Source: Stercorarius parasiticus (taxonomy: Eukaryota > Chordata > Aves > Charadriiformes > Stercorariidae). Taken from it: DNA of 64,000 nucleotides. Below are positions 38,921 to 50,282 of this stretch, one piece after another. The position numbers and the translations under genes are program-made. Numbering within the stretch: position 1 is the first letter of the stretch; every line of letters starts with the position of its first letter. The stretch spans positions 310,618 to 374,617 of the forward strand of contig VWZL01000594.1 of assembly GCA_013396915.1 (NCBI GenBank), written 5' to 3'. The notes under the pieces were generated by a model. That model was not told where the DNA came from. It ran no database searches and was given only the letters and a program-made list of their open reading frames with translations.

Positions 38921-41887
38921 CCTCTGACATAATCCATACCATCCATGAACTGAAGGTACATGCCACTGTAGTCAATGGGCACTGCACCATTGATTTAAGG
39001 AGAATTTAACTCTGAACCCCTTGAAATACTTCTGCTTACCAAAAGAATGTCCATCGTATTTTCCAAATGCCAATGCTCATATTTACTTATGCCTATCACT
39101 CCCTAGCCAAGGGAAATTAGGAGGATTTACTACCTGTATTGAGATGATCAGGATGAAAAACTTTAAGTGCTCTTACTGGGGATATCAGGATCCTCCCATG
39201 GAGCTTCAAGAAAATCTTTTTTCATAGTCTTAGTGATAACATGTTTTCAGCAACCTGTAATGCTACAAGTTTTATGACTTTTTAATCTTAGATACAGAGT
39301 ACTCAACAGGAAAAACTTACCCTGTAGGTACGTATCAGAATTCACTGTGTGATTGTGTGTCTGTCTGAGGGAAGAAACCTGAATGAACCTCATATTTACC
39401 CTTGTAGTACTCATTATAATAATTTTTAAGTTATGCTGGTAACCCTGTTAACTGAAAAAAAGTAATGATCCTTCTGCATGCCTTTGTTTGAAGTATCATT
39501 AGTGTTTCTGGTTGCTTTTGGAGATGTTAGTACAGATGTTAATCCTTTTTCTGCATGTGTCTCACTGAGAAAATAATGGAATTTATAGCATTAAAAGCAT
39601 CGATTTTGCCTAAGCCAATAGCTTGCAATTTTGAAATATTGTAAAATGTCCTTGTACCAGGACAACTGTACTTCTGAGCTTACACATTTTCTTGAATGAT
39701 CCCGCATTTCAGGTGTTAGGGCCTTCAGATATTACCTCTCTTGACATATTTTGTTCTCAGACCAAACTTTGAGCTGCAAGCCCTGAAGGAAATGGTAATC
39801 TCAAGAAATACCATCTTGTATTCAGAATGTGTAAATATTTGTCTGTCTTCTCCATACATGAAGCCTGGCAGGTATACATTACCCACAGGCACTCAAGACC
39901 ACTTCAGTCTGGGTGATAAATTCTTCCTTAAGTACCAATCAGTCATTCAGAAAAGAATATCCATTGAGGGGTTCTTGATATTCACTCTCTTCTACAGTCT
40001 GTTATTTAATGCTTCGTTACACTTAGATTGGTTAACCAAACAAGGATGGAGCCCCAGACCTGGAGGCAGTCTTTCGTCCTGCTCTTTACTCTGCCTTGGG
40101 AGATTGCTTACTTAGTCTATTTGTTTCTTCTTGCTGAGCCCTAAGAGAGCTGAACTGAGTGCTTACATGTAGGGAAGTCTAACAACCCGAAATAGCTAAG
40201 CAGTAACATTACCTGAATGATTAACTCACATACAGTATTCCCAAAAATGCAGTATTTTTAGATTACACAGTAGCTCACTGTCTTCTGTATCTGCTCCTTT
40301 CAAAACCTGCAGGAAGAGGTAGATATTTGTGGTTCCATGGTGTACAGGACAGCTTCTTCAATGGACACATACAAGGTACATATAGACATGTTCAAATTTG
40401 GCCGTAAACATAGTGTATTTTCAACATGAGCAACAAGTCAGAATTAATGGCAGACACAGAGAGCATGTTGTGAAAGAGATAACTTGTTTCCCGGAATCAG
40501 TTTACAGGCCAGGATAAACTAAGACCTGAAAGAAATTATTAGGTCCGGGTAACACTGGGCAAGTACATGTATATTTTTAATTTTTTCTTCCATTAAGCTC
40601 TGTTTTGATGATGTTATTCTTTGTCATGCCATTTCACATCAGTCAAAGCTTAGGAGGAGAATTTCACAGTCACATCCACACTGTACTGGATGAGCTGATG
40701 CAAATATTACTCAAGAAACCGGTGACGTGGTTCTACTCAGACAGACTTGCTGAAAGAGCCCTGTTCCCTAGGAAAAGTGTGCACAGAGCCACTGAGAAAA
40801 AGGAATAGTGAGTTAATAGATTTACAGATGCTTCTTGCAACAGGTTGCATAATACCTACTTCTCACTTCTACCTTCAGAATAAATTTAGTGCTTTTGCAG
40901 ATCTCGTGTACTACAATGATAAACAAATCAGATGCATAAGTCTTTTCTTGAAAATTACAAAATTGAAGGCTTTCATCAAAGACAGAAAGCTGCTGTGATG
41001 ACATGACTTTTGAAAGTCTTTGCTACACCAGTAAGACATAAGGAGTCATAGAGAAAGCAAGTACTGATACAGGAAATAAAGGTAAAGAGTGGGAGGAATC
41101 GATTAAACCACTGAAGAATGATGAGAGACTGGTTTAAAATAAACTGGAGATTGGAGCATCGGTTTAGGAGAGGTGGGGTTGACTGAGTCATACTTCTATA
41201 ACTCTATTCGTTTTAGTAGAAATACCAAAAATATTTCTGTAATGAACAAAAACCAAAAAACACAGAGGCTTCAGAGCTTACATGCTGCTCATTGGAACTA
41301 GAAATTCAGGTGGAGGGTGGAATGAGAGGGACAAGAGCTAATGAGGCCTCCAGTGCATGAAAGAGGATCACTGAACCCTAAGCCATACCTGCCCATGGGT
41401 CAGAATGTCTATGTGATTATTTCAGAGTCCGTTTTGAAAACAAAAAGAAACAATACATTAAAATGCTCTTATTCAAAGAAGTGTCAGCAAATGCTTAAAA
41501 TATTGGAGATAGTGCATTTAAGGAAGACAGGGCAAATAGGCTGGTTATGTGACAACTAGTATAAGAAGCTTCTTGAAGTATAGGCCAAATCTGTTGTCAT
41601 CGTTGCTGACTAAAGATAAGAACTCATTCTTCAGCTAGATATGTAAAGTCACACTCTCAAGGACAAGTTGCCTTGGCTTACCAGTGATCATTATCGTAAC
41701 TGTCACACTGATTATTCCAAACACCTGCAGTAAAAATATTAATCTGATTATTGACCAGATGAAAAATCTATCTCTTGTTAAAGCTGTATGCACAAATGTC
41801 ATGAGCTGCCAGAGTCATGCTCATTAGTGACTGCAAAGATCTGCCTTTATGGAGCCTGTAGAGCTGCAGGATGAATGGCAGAACTAT

Positions 41888-41920
41888 TAGTATAGACCTA
41901 ATTTAGTATAGATCTATACT
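41888..41920. repeat. Short direct repeat ending in a 16-bp palindrome
   Basis: TAGTATAGA occurs at 41888 and 41904. The second copy is part of the perfect palindrome AGTATAGATCTATACT (41905-41920). Confidence 0.8.
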
Positions 41921-42174
41921 TTATTAGACCTACAGTAGTCATAACTGCTACAGACTGTTAGCTTTTTCTACTTGTGCTGGCGCTTGCATTTCTTACTCGG
42001 GGAATTAGCATCAAGAGTATTAATTACTGAAGTCAGAACACAGTAATATAATAAATGCTGAAGGAAATTCTCAGCTCCCTCAAAGCAGAAAGCAAAGAAT
42101 GTAAGGATTTTTTTCCTCTGTTTAATGCCAATTAGTAAAGCATGGTTGAGATTAAAAATGGAACTGAAATGCAA

Positions 42175-42640
42175 TTAAGCATTGCTATAATAAATTACTG
42201 TTACGGTTACTATTTACAACTTGGTTGTGGCTAATAACCAGTGAGATTGGTGCTCATTATAACAGATAATGTATAATTAGATAATATTAGATATCTTAGG
42301 TAATAAATGGCCATCATAGATCCCTTCTTAAAAGTGCCTGCCATTATTTTTTAGAACAATTTAAAAATAATAAAATACTATTATAATAAAGCACAGTATA
42401 ATGAGTAGGAGAAAGGAAAAGGCTCTAAAAAATGGATGAGACATTGCTTGGTAAGTGACCTTTCAGAAATATCCCCTCCTTCACTGATCTTCTAAATGAA
42501 ATGCAAGATTATTTTTAATTACAGCTTATGAGCATATATATAAGTAGTCTTAATTAAAAGTCATTCACATTTAAGCCAGCTACACTTTTGCTATTATAAC
42601 GTAGAATAACACTTCTGTTAAGGTTGCATGACAAATACCG
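42175..42640. promoter_or_regulatory. AT-rich enhancer-like block (weak)
   Basis: Dense TAAT/ATTA words (TGTATAATTAGATAATATTAG, cut here to its motif parts TATAATTA and GATAATATTAG) lie amid GGTAATAAATGG and CTAATAACCAG. Composition is similar to conserved homeodomain-responsive enhancers, but simple AT-richness could produce it. Confidence 0.18.
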
Positions 42641-42841
42641 TTCTGTTGTATTTCAAATTCTTAATGCTGAAATTTTTCAACCGTGACATAACTTTTTTCC
42701 CCAAGATAAGGCTCTAATTCTTCAAGAAATATTATACAGGGACAGAAGGATAAACTTCTGTTCAAAGGAAGATTCCTCCCTACAGAAAAGTTTAAGTGCA
42801 AAACCAGCAACCAAGAGCATGTTCTTTTGCGAGGGAATAAA

Positions 42842-42864
42842 CTTTTCCCATAATATGGGAAAAG
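42842..42864. repeat. 23-bp near-perfect palindrome
   Basis: CTTTTCCCATA, one A, then TATGGGAAAAG: arms of 11 bp with no mismatch around a single central base. It could extrude as a cruciform or bind a symmetric protein dimer; no function is shown. Confidence 0.9.
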
Positions 42865-43252
42865 ATCTAGCTTTTTTAAATAGCTTGAACCACGGAAAAC
42901 AGCAGGGGATTGAAAGCTGGAATTTGACATAAAAATAACGCTCACTAAAAAGAAATACCTGTGAGTGTTTTATCAAAAATTGGTTTAGAAAAGCTTTTCA
43001 AAAGTGCGCTGTCTGCATACACATCTGAACAGGATTTTTTTTCTAAGCTTTTAAAGAGCATGGCTAGGGAAGACTGCTCCGAACACGTGTGTCACTAACT
43101 CCACAGGGAGAAGGGAACCCAAAGTGAAACAAAAAATTGGTTATACTTCTGGCTACTGTACAAAGTTGCTCTCTTCTCAGGCAAAAGCAAATTCCATTAC
43201 TGTTTCACTATTTACAACAGTTATGGAATGAAGGTTGCTCAATGGTATTAAT

Positions 43253-43652
43253 GATCATAGAATCACAGAACTGCCTAGGTTGGAAGGGACCTTTCAGATC
43301 ATCGAGTCCAACCATCAACCTAACTCTGACAAAAACCATCACTAAACCATATCTCTAAGCACTATGTCTACCCGTCTTTTAAATACTTCCAGGGATGGTG
43401 ACTCAACCACTTCCCTAGGCAGCCTGTTCCAATGCTTAATAACCCTTTCAGTGTAAAAATTTTTCCTAATATCCAGTCTAAACCTCCCCTGGTGCAACTT
43501 GAGGCTGTCTACTCTTGTCCTATTGCCTGTTACTTGGGAGAAGAGACTGACCCCCACCTTTCTAAAACCTCCCTTCAGGTAGTTGTAGAGAGTGATAAGG
43601 TCTCCCCTCAGTCTCCTTTTCTCCAGGCTAAAGAACCCCAGCTCCCTCATGT
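43253..43652 (-). mobile_element. CR1 retrotransposon, 3' end copy
   Basis: About 400 bp in reverse orientation. The plus strand starts with the complemented terminal repeat (GATCATAGAATCACAGAA), then the complemented 3' UTR (GTTGGAAGGGACC, TCGAGTCC, CATCAACCTAACTCTGAC) and then the C-terminal part of ORF2. The 5' end is truncated at about 43652 inside ORF2. It is the best-preserved C-terminal CR1 segment in the window and of the same subfamily as 12949-13052. Confidence 0.95.
43342..43650 (-). pseudogene. CR1 ORF2 C-terminal fragment (102 codons, uninterrupted)
   Basis: The minus-strand frame reads [19 protein letters not shown] at its start, with [16 protein letters not shown] and [19 protein letters not shown] further on, ending in its own stop. 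These are the conserved C-terminal sequences of the CR1 endonuclease/reverse-transcriptase polyprotein downstream of the polymerase domain. The first Met is internal to the family protein, so it is not a real start; the copy is simply truncated there. The absence of stops in about 100 codons suggests a younger insertion than the copy at 21640-21927. Confidence 0.93.
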
Positions 43653-46486
43653 TGTCATTTTCTCAGGGTCGCTCTTAGGATTAAATAGCACTGGGCTTGG
43701 CTACTGTTACTTCTTACTCAATTGTTTTCTATTCTTTTTGCTAGGTATCACTGACACTCCTTTAAAGGTACTGTCTTAACATAAATAAAACACAATAATT
43801 CCATTAAAATAATGGTATACAATGGACCCAGGTATACTATCTCTTGCTGTACTGGAAAATACTTTCCTCCAAATATTCCTGAGTATGGTCTCACATGATT
43901 TGGATCTTTCTGGCAGTACTGCATGTCACAGCATGTGCAATACATTGTGAAAATGGTAGCTGAGTTCAGTGTTACCAGAGCTGAGATGCAACATGCAAGC
44001 ACTCTCATGGGAACCTTGCTTCCGACTTTCCTTAGATTAAATTCAAAATCTTAAAATGTTTTTGAACAAGCTTTTGTTCTCCTTCATATTTATAGAGCAC
44101 ACATCCTGTGGGATTAAAAATGACAGGCATCTGCTTTGGTGAAGTTGGATGATGACAGGATTTGCATTCTTTCTTTATGCAGACTTTCTTTTGAAGATGA
44201 ATTGATAAAATCCAAGAAAGGACAGTTCTCTTTCTTGGTATAAAACCAGGTACGATTGAGAACAGGGACTTGGTTTCACTTCACAGTCTAATATAAAAGC
44301 TCATTAGCTCAGAGATCTTCAGCTATCCCAAAGAGACCCAGTGTTTTTACTGCCCTGCTTCGTTACACCTCTGTTTTCAGATCCACAGAATGGAATTTCT
44401 TTTCCAATCTTCATTTCTACAGCAAGGAGGTGGGAAAGGTTATTATCATGTTGCTAAGGGAAATGCATCATCCCATCATCAAAAGCCAATATTATAGACT
44501 GACAGTATTTGGAGAGGGTTATGGCTTGTAAAACCAGTCATTCACATTACTACTGAACAATATTGCTCTCTCCTGGAGCGAGTCAAGGAGAAATAATAGA
44601 AACTGTTACATTTTATATTACTTTTATTTCTACTTAAGGGCATTGGCTGTGAGATGTGTTTGACTTTTTCCTAGTCTGGCGTCCATTTTACTTGAATTCC
44701 AAAGGAAAATGTTTCCCATTTTGAAAATTGACCAAAAATGAAAGATTAAATAATTCTTCCTACCCTTTTTTTTCCAGTTTCTTGTACCATTTTCTACTAT
44801 AAAATATAAAGGAAGGAGACTTTTAATATGAAGAAATACCTTCATTTTTTTTTATTAGAGCAACTATTACACTTCAAAGAAATCATTTACCACCCATCTT
44901 GAGCTATACAAGCACCATTTCCTTCAAAAATAAAGGCACTACGGTGTATTTGTCAGTGCGCTCCTGATGCAAACAGATCAGTGTTTGCTTACCTCAGCTG
45001 AGAATTTAAGCATGAGTTTATTGTAACTATTTCAAATTAGATTTTCTTACCTCTTGTACCTTTACCTGAACTGAGCAGCCCATTTCTTTGTATGTGATGG
45101 ATCTTAGCGGCTTCCCAGGCACAAGGAGAAACAATAACTACCGAATCTGCCTTATAATATTGAGCAGATTTCTATGTGCTTTTAATGTGGTTTCCCAAGG
45201 TAAAAAGATGCGTGTGCTCTAATATCTTGGCACAACATTGCTCAATTTCAGCCAAATCTGACTGAGAGCTAGCGGTCTTGAAAACATTAAACCCCAAAGG
45301 AGGAAAGAGAATCAGTGAATAGCTGACCATGGATATCTCATCAGTACCACCACTCATGAAACTACCCAGGAAGCACAGTCCTTAACCATTCTAGTAACAG
45401 CAAGCAGTTATGAACTGTAGGGTACAACTCTTGCACAGACATAGAAAATATGGAAAAAAGAAAAAAAAAAACCACCAAGTTTTTTTTATGGGGCTGGCCA
45501 GGTCTGCAGGAGACTGGTATTTCCTGCGCTGGACGAATGTGCAGGAGACACGAACTTTACATCACTAAACTTCATTAATTCTACTTTGTCAGCTTTAATG
45601 CAGCATCATCACAAAGTGACTGAAAACACAACCCAAGCTACTAACTATTTTCATACAGTAGGTGGAAACTTACTGGGGAAAGGGAAAATTTTAAAAGGGA
45701 TGTTCCTGCAAGTGTAACGTTGTCCATATTATGACACACGTTTGAGACAATGGTGCTGACAACCCAAGTTCCCTCTTCCTTGCCTGAGCAAACAACCGGC
45801 GTTTGCTTTGCTTGCAGCTGCAGCCCCGCTCTGAATACCTGGGTGGCCACAGGAGACCTCTTCCAAGAGTCAGGCTCTGTCTAAGGCCATTCTGTGTCCC
45901 AGGGCTGGACACCATGAAGTCAGATGGAAAAGTGACATAGGGCCACTTATTCCTCACAGTGTAAACCTTACAAAGTTGTGGATATCATCCCATCATTTAT
46001 TATTAAAATTAACTAAAAAGACAGGCCTGTGGCTTACACTGGATTTATGCCAAATCTGTTCTTTTACATATCTTTAACGTCTCCTGTATCTTTGTGGTAA
46101 CTACTCATTGTTTCATTAAAACATGTACTTGAAATGCAATATAAAGATTAATCTGTTGATGAAAAATGACGTACACACATATACAGGAATGCACCTATCA
46201 AAATGTATCACTGGCAGATGAGATGGATAAAAACACTTATAAATAAATGGTCTCATAAATAATGGTTTACAGCTCTAGTCTGCTGGAAAAATAATCTTCT
46301 CAAAACCAATAATGTTTTACTCTAAGTATTTCTTGAAAACGGCATGGTATATATGGAAGAATATCTGCTGATATCACAGTAATTTAAAGAAAAGGAAGTA
46401 GTAATAATAGCACTTCACAGTACACCAGGTAACATGATAAACCAAAATTCATATACAACACTTATTATGAAATAAATTAACTGTAC
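43653..46486. other. AT-rich non-coding stretch
   Basis: No gene recognised. Two donor-like sites on the minus strand (AGAG then GTAAGA at about 45050; TGAG then GTAAGC at about 44992) lack good matching acceptors. Confidence 0.55.
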
Positions 46487-46564
46487 CTTGAAAAATAACG
46501 GCTCCTCGGGAAGAGGGCTAACAGGGAGTGAGGTGGTGCTACTAGCCGGACTCATGTCTGTACT
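46487..46564 (-). CDS. Probable 78-nt internal (cassette-type) coding exon of an unidentified gene
   Basis: On the minus strand a strong acceptor, CTTCTGTCTGCTTTTCTTTCAG, here described as a pyrimidine tract ending in TTTCAG, precedes position 46564, with a plausible branch-point TTGAT about 35 nt upstream. The exon ends TTCAAG at 46487, followed by the donor GTACAG. Its length is exactly 26 codons. Only one frame is open; it starts STDMSPASSTTS, continues LPVSPLPEE and ends PLFFK, while both other frames have stops. The segment holds three CpG dinucleotides and is GC-richer than the surrounding intron-like DNA. Being a multiple of three in phase 0-0, it could be included or skipped without breaking the frame. 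The Ser/Thr/Pro-rich peptide looks like a disordered linker. I cannot name the gene, and no neighbouring exon is evident in the window. Confidence 0.6.
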
Positions 46565-48829
46565 CTGAAAGAAAAGCAGACAGAAGTTTGCATTTCCAAT
46601 CAAGTTCTATAGACATTTTTTTACATTTTGGGGAAGAAATAAAAGAGCTCAAAAACAACACTGCAAATTAGAATTAGATTGACAGAGCAACTACAATCTG
46701 TCCCGTATTTATCTTTAATGAGTAAAAGAAAGCATTTCACTAATTGGCAAGTTCTTTGCATTTTCTTTATTTTAAATGAACTCCCCATTCAAAGACTGAA
46801 ATGTATGCACAAATACGCAAAAGAGTACTACAAGAGGATAACTGAGAACACAAAAATTTGTTCATATAGAACAAGTTATGATATACAATTTTTTAAGTTT
46901 TTTTAGATTATTTTTAAATGGCCCAATAGTAAAGATAGAAGGCAAAATTAACAGGAAAGTAATAGACTGCAGGAAAGTATTTGGATCAGTTCAAAAAAAG
47001 ATCACTTTCACATGAGTCAATATATCTTACCAACAAGCACTAATATATGAAAAGAAACAGTGAACAGCAAAGTTAATAAGGAAAATAAGTCAGTATACTT
47101 CAAATGGACCTAACCAGTTGAAATGCTTGAAAAATTGATCTAAAAAGCAACTCTTTTTCAGGTAATATTTCAGTATCCTGTTGGTTAGCATGGTCATTAT
47201 TTTTACAAATGTGACAGATATGAAAAGAAGTGTGGAAACTCTTAATAATTTGGAATGGTAATAATAATAGAAGAACAAAATCTGGATTTAAAAAAATATA
47301 CAAAGAATACCAAGATTGTTCTGGAGAAAACTAGAATATATGATACTTCTTGGGAAATAAATCCTTAAGTGGTAAAATGAGAAAATCCACCACCACCACC
47401 AGCAATAAACCAGAAAAGATGTAACAGAGAATAAAAAAATAAGTTTGCATGGGCCAGAAGTTCATTTAGTTTTCAGACTGTGGCATTGCAATGCAGAATG
47501 ATTTAATGAATTCAACTTATGCAATTAACTAAGCAGATATCTGGTTTCACATCCATATGCATCTATTACGACCCCTTCGATAAGCCCAAATCCTGCAAGT
47601 GAAGAATACCATTCCACCCGTGAAGTTCCAACAGTTCATTCATCAGAAGATTTTTATGGAGAGATACCATATTTTATTCAACCAACTCATACAGGTTGAA
47701 AACTGAGATGAAATTTGGAGTACGAAATCCCTGTGTCAGATCTGAAACAGAGGGCACAGACTTCAAAGTTAACACCTACTGAGAAAATCGCTGAATTTAA
47801 TTAGATACATATCAGTTACACTATTCCTGAAAGAAAAGACAATAGTTACTTGCTAAATAAAAGGGATGTGAGCAAAGGAGAAAGGAGGGGGGCATGGCAA
47901 TTATTTCCTAAAACAAAGAGAGAGACAGGTAGTTTATAGCCCATGGAACACAGAGAAGTTGTTGAGGAATAAGGAAGATTGTAACATGTCAGAAAGCCAG
48001 TATCTTTGTTGAATTCACCGCTCTGGTATTCAGAAACGTTACAAATTTTAACACAGACTCACACACTTGATCATCAAGGAAACTGGCTGATAATATTTAC
48101 TAGAGGGAAGTGAGACATCGCTCCTTTAGATTAAACTCAAAGTGCAGACAAAACTGGAGACCTCCTCTGTGAGGACGTTCTGCCTCAAAAGCCAACAGTT
48201 CAGCTAAGGACAATTTGTCTTTTAATTTACACAGAGCAGAAAAAAAAAATAAGAGGGGAAAAAAATCAAGTAGCTGCTTTCCAAACCAAATCAAGCACCT
48301 TAATTTGCAATTAGAAGTGCTCAGGAAGGCAGCCCAATCTTTTAAGCATTGAAACAGCCTCAATGTGAAAATCTGCAAAGCAGATTGGTACCTGTACACT
48401 ACACGAGCTGCAAGTTCTTCAGTGATAGCTGGCATTTAAGAAAGGCCAAACAGCCCTGAGGATGACGAAGTTGCCTTGACAAAACTTCTCACGGCTCATC
48501 CACCCGATGGCCTCAGAAAAACATCTGCTCTTCCGTGATGACTGGACACAAGCCAGCCCAGGTCTGGATGCCACGCTGTTGCGGCACCATGCCTGAACTT
48601 GAAAGGCTGCTGAGAGGTGGGGTATATTAGTAAGGGCACTGTGACTATACAGCTTCTGGACCGCAAACGGTTTGAATCTGGCCAGATCTGTGGCCGTTGG
48701 CAGAAGAGCCTGTGTCTGGCTACAGCTGTCCACGTATGCATACCCTCAGTGGCCACTCCAACAACTTCAGTAATTTCCCTCTCTAAGGAATGCAGAGCAG
48801 CTTCTCTGCCAGTGTAAATTAATTAAATC
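46565..48829. other. Non-coding stretch, presumably intron
   Basis: No further exon recognised. The 48.1-48.75 kb part has several overlapping minus-strand frames (up to 111 residues) and somewhat higher GC, but no domain, no consistent frame and no splice context, so I leave these out as genes. Confidence 0.5.
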
Positions 48830-49910
48830 CAGCGGCGCTCACAGAGTTTATTATAGCGGAGAACTGAGTGAGACAGTACCAAAAGGGTTGTTTCTCGAGC
48901 TATTAAAGAAACCCCTTCCAAACTAATCGCTGTTTTAAGAGATGTTGTCAGCTTGCCCTCCTGAAGGGACACATTAACAATTTCAAACATCACACCTCCC
49001 ACCTAAATTTACCATCCACGGGGTATTTGTCATAATCACATGTTGCGGTCTAAAGTTCCCCATACATAAAAAAAAAAACCCAACAAAACATTGTGAGGAA
49101 TTCACCCAACAACTACTTTTTATTCGATGTTGCCTAAACCAATTCTGTTCTCATAAAAGCAGACACTCACTTTAAGTCTGGCTTAAAGTTAATAGATTTT
49201 AGTTATAAATTAACCAGAAGAGCTATAGCACCATTAGGCTATAATCATAGCTTATAAATTGTAGTAGATGTTAAACATCATTTCTATCATAATTATACAT
49301 ATCAGGCAAAATTAGGTAAATTAGGACATCTCCTAATTTTGCAGTACTTTGCTGTGCACCTGTAACATTTTAAAATGTATTTGTATCATGCACAGTGATA
49401 CCACAGCTGGGTTTTGTAGACTGAGCCTTTTCCCTGTGTCGCTGGAAAGCTCCGAGTGCTCTGGAGGGCAGAGAATTTGCAAAGCTTTAATCACTTAAAC
49501 TCCATTTTTAAAGTATATTAATACCAAGCAATTCAAGTATTTCTCAGAACAAAAGTTTAAGAAAATATCATCTTGCCCATGTCAAAAACAACCCTGTGAG
49601 CTTATCTTTCAGCGCTTTTAGGTCACTTTTTTTTTTTAATTTAGAGCAGCCTGTTAAAATCAGCAAATGGACGTTATTAGAATTTTGCCAATAATTGCTC
49701 CACAATTACAATGATCAATGCTCAAATTTTCTTCTGATTTCTAGAGCTGATCAGCCTAAATATACCTCATCCTCATTGTGCAACTGAACAGGTACCATGG
49801 AGTCATTGCCAGGCCGTGCTAATCATTTATCCTCAAAGACCAATGTTAAAAATGTGATTAACCATCAGGAAATTTCTTGATAATGAGGCGAAGGAAGAAA
49901 ATGGGCCTAA
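48830..49910. promoter_or_regulatory. Enhancer-like AT-rich cluster
   Basis: Three neighbouring segments (48830-49030, 49170-49400, 49640-49900) are dense in homeodomain-type words: TTAATTAAATCC just upstream, TTAATAG, AAATTAACC, CATAATTATAC, a repeated AAATTAGG and CTAATTTT, CCAATAATTG, ACAATTACAATG, GCTAATCATTTATC and GTGATTAACC. At 49318-49339 AAATTAGGA and TCCTAATTT form a 9-bp stem around a 4-nt loop. Open frames are absent. I infer a possible conserved developmental enhancer; conservation cannot be tested here. Confidence 0.28.
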
Positions 49911-50167
49911 GAGAACAAACTTTTCCCACTTCTGCATCCTGTTTGGAGATCCACGATTAGGATCCTGCTTGAGGACAGATTCCCACCATGTCAGGTAGAT
50001 GAAAGAGAAAGCAGCTCTTTGTGAAGCTGTTTAAAAGTAATTACAGGTTTGGTTTGGTTTTGTTTTTTACCACTTGTGTTTGCCTGCCTCAAAAGAGAAT
50101 GTTTCATAAACTGACATAAATTGTCTAATGGCAGATTAGAGAACGTAGTCAGTGTTTTTCCAGTAAT

Positions 50168-50282
50168 ACAGAATCATAGAATCATAGAATCATCATGGTT
50201 GGAAAGGACCTTCGAGATCACCGAGTCCAACCATACACACACAAAAAAACCCCCCCTACAATCTCTGACACTAGATCAATTA
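50168..50282 (-). mobile_element. CR1 retrotransposon, 3' tail fragment
   Basis: Plus-strand reading starts with three GAATCATA units, the complemented CR1 terminal microsatellite, followed by CATGGTTGGAAAGGACCTTC, GAGATCACCGAGTCCAACC and a CACACACA plus A/C-run stretch with ACAATCTCTGACACTAGATC. Its 3' UTR differs from the other minus-strand copies (CATACACACA in place of CATCAACCTAACT), indicating a second CR1 subfamily. No coding part remains. Confidence 0.9.

Larger units (their letters stand above)
21928..43252. other. Long AT-rich non-coding stretch
   Basis: About 21 kb with no convincing coding exon and no large repeat that I recognise. It holds a 26-base T run (24622-24647), a 19-bp exact tandem duplication (27220-27257), a GC-richer patch (28640-28930), three weak splice-flanked segments (29079-29137, 32951-33066, 33877-33953), a tandem duplication at 36616-36653, an AATT microsatellite (36735-36750), a divergent 52-bp-period duplication (38826-38920) and palindromes at 41905 and 42842. 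The many 60-134 residue open frames are best explained as chance. Confidence 0.55.

Noticed and set aside
43432..43779. 115-residue plus-strand frame
   Set aside because: Antisense shadow of the CR1 ORF2 C-terminus on the minus strand.
48100..48756. Overlapping minus-strand frames of 86-111 residues
   Set aside because: Three frames overlap in slightly GC-richer DNA, none with a recognisable family or flanking splice sites.
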